Below the pieces are notes generated by a model. That model had not been told where the DNA came from. It saw only the letters and a program-made list of their open reading frames with translations, and did not search any database. The position numbers and the translations under genes were made by a program. Below are positions 63,525 to 64,000 of a DNA stretch of 64,000 nucleotides, in pieces (the stretch's first letter is position 1; each line of letters opens with the position of its first letter). Source of the stretch: Tubiluchus corallicola (taxonomy: Eukaryota > Priapulida > Priapulimorpha > Priapulimorphida > Tubiluchidae); assembly GCA_030141605.1 (NCBI GenBank), contig JAQGDQ010000175.1:310001-374000 (forward strand), in the 5' to 3' direction.

Positions 63525-64000
63525 CCAATATTCAGCTATACACAAACAACGCAAGCAATTATTTTACTCTTCTATTTGTCAGCCACGTGAACGTGACAGA
63601 AAGGCGCCACTGCCAATCTTAGTAGATTCACTGATCCGCGCGTAGCTTTGAAAGTTTAATGAAATTTGAGCATACGAGGTAATTATTATTTAATCTAAGC
63701 TTTGATTTAAAAGAAGCCATTGTAGTTTTTAATAATTTAGAGCAGTCTTTATTCTGAACTCGCGTGTTTATACAATCATCCGGTTTTCCTTTATATGGAA
63801 ACAAACTATGATGTAACACAGTTATAAGAAGTCATGTTTGGGAATAACAATCCAAAATTAAATAAATATTCAGCAGAAAGCAAGCTATGATTTTGATTGA
63901 ACACATTGTAGAGACTTTGGGCTAGTCTAGATGGGATTTAGAATGAGAAAAGGAAAAGCTACGTAAAGTGTTTGATAAAGACTAAATATTGACCTACTAC
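63525..64000. other. Unassigned sequence at window end
   Basis: No METTL27-like upstream exon or other gene was recognised. The window cuts the gene's 5' part. Confidence 0.4.

Overview
This is a eukaryotic, evidently animal, genomic window: AT-rich, with split genes, GT-AG introns, a large tandem-repeat load and several transposon families. The gene set (a class C GPCR of the GABA-B type, a METTL27-like methyltransferase, a VPS34 kinase remnant, P-like and hAT transposons, a PHD-endonuclease-RT LINE) fits an invertebrate. Sponges and cnidarians have many diverged GABA-B-like receptors, but the sequence does not fix the phylum.

The minus strand of 1.7-43.3 kb is one gene. I could join 15 coding exons by hand with consistent GT-AG sites and phases. 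They give 2,475 coding nt (824 aa plus stop), a complete GABBR2-like receptor: signal peptide, Venus flytrap ligand domain, seven membrane helices and a Gln-rich cytoplasmic tail. An acceptor just before the ATG shows at least one upstream non-coding exon; a CRE/CCAAT-rich segment at 46.3-46.4 kb is a candidate promoter. The introns are full of minisatellites (15 to 162 bp units), including a 3.1 kb array of about 50 copies of a 62-bp unit, and of mobile elements: a nearly intact LINE in intron 1, a 608-bp hAT derivative with perfect 8-bp target duplication, LTR and SINE candidates, and fold-back elements. Two arrays are built from the splice acceptor plus the first codons of exons 13 and 4.

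44-48 kb, upstream of the receptor, is mostly three minisatellites. 48.5-50.0 kb holds LINE fragments. 51-53 kb has a CCAAT-box cluster and, on the plus strand, one exon-like remnant of the PIK3C3 (VPS34) kinase domain that lacks the DFG motif.

The last three exons of a METTL27-like SAM methyltransferase lie on the minus strand at 55.6-62.6 kb; its 5' exons are beyond the window. Its terminal exon runs into a 31-bp minisatellite that now encodes the C-terminus. Its large intron carries a complete P-element-like transposon (58,128-61,419) on the opposite strand, with 63-bp inverted repeats, a perfect 8-bp target duplication and an open 839-aa THAP transposase. That transposase appears to have substitutions at two presumed catalytic residues.
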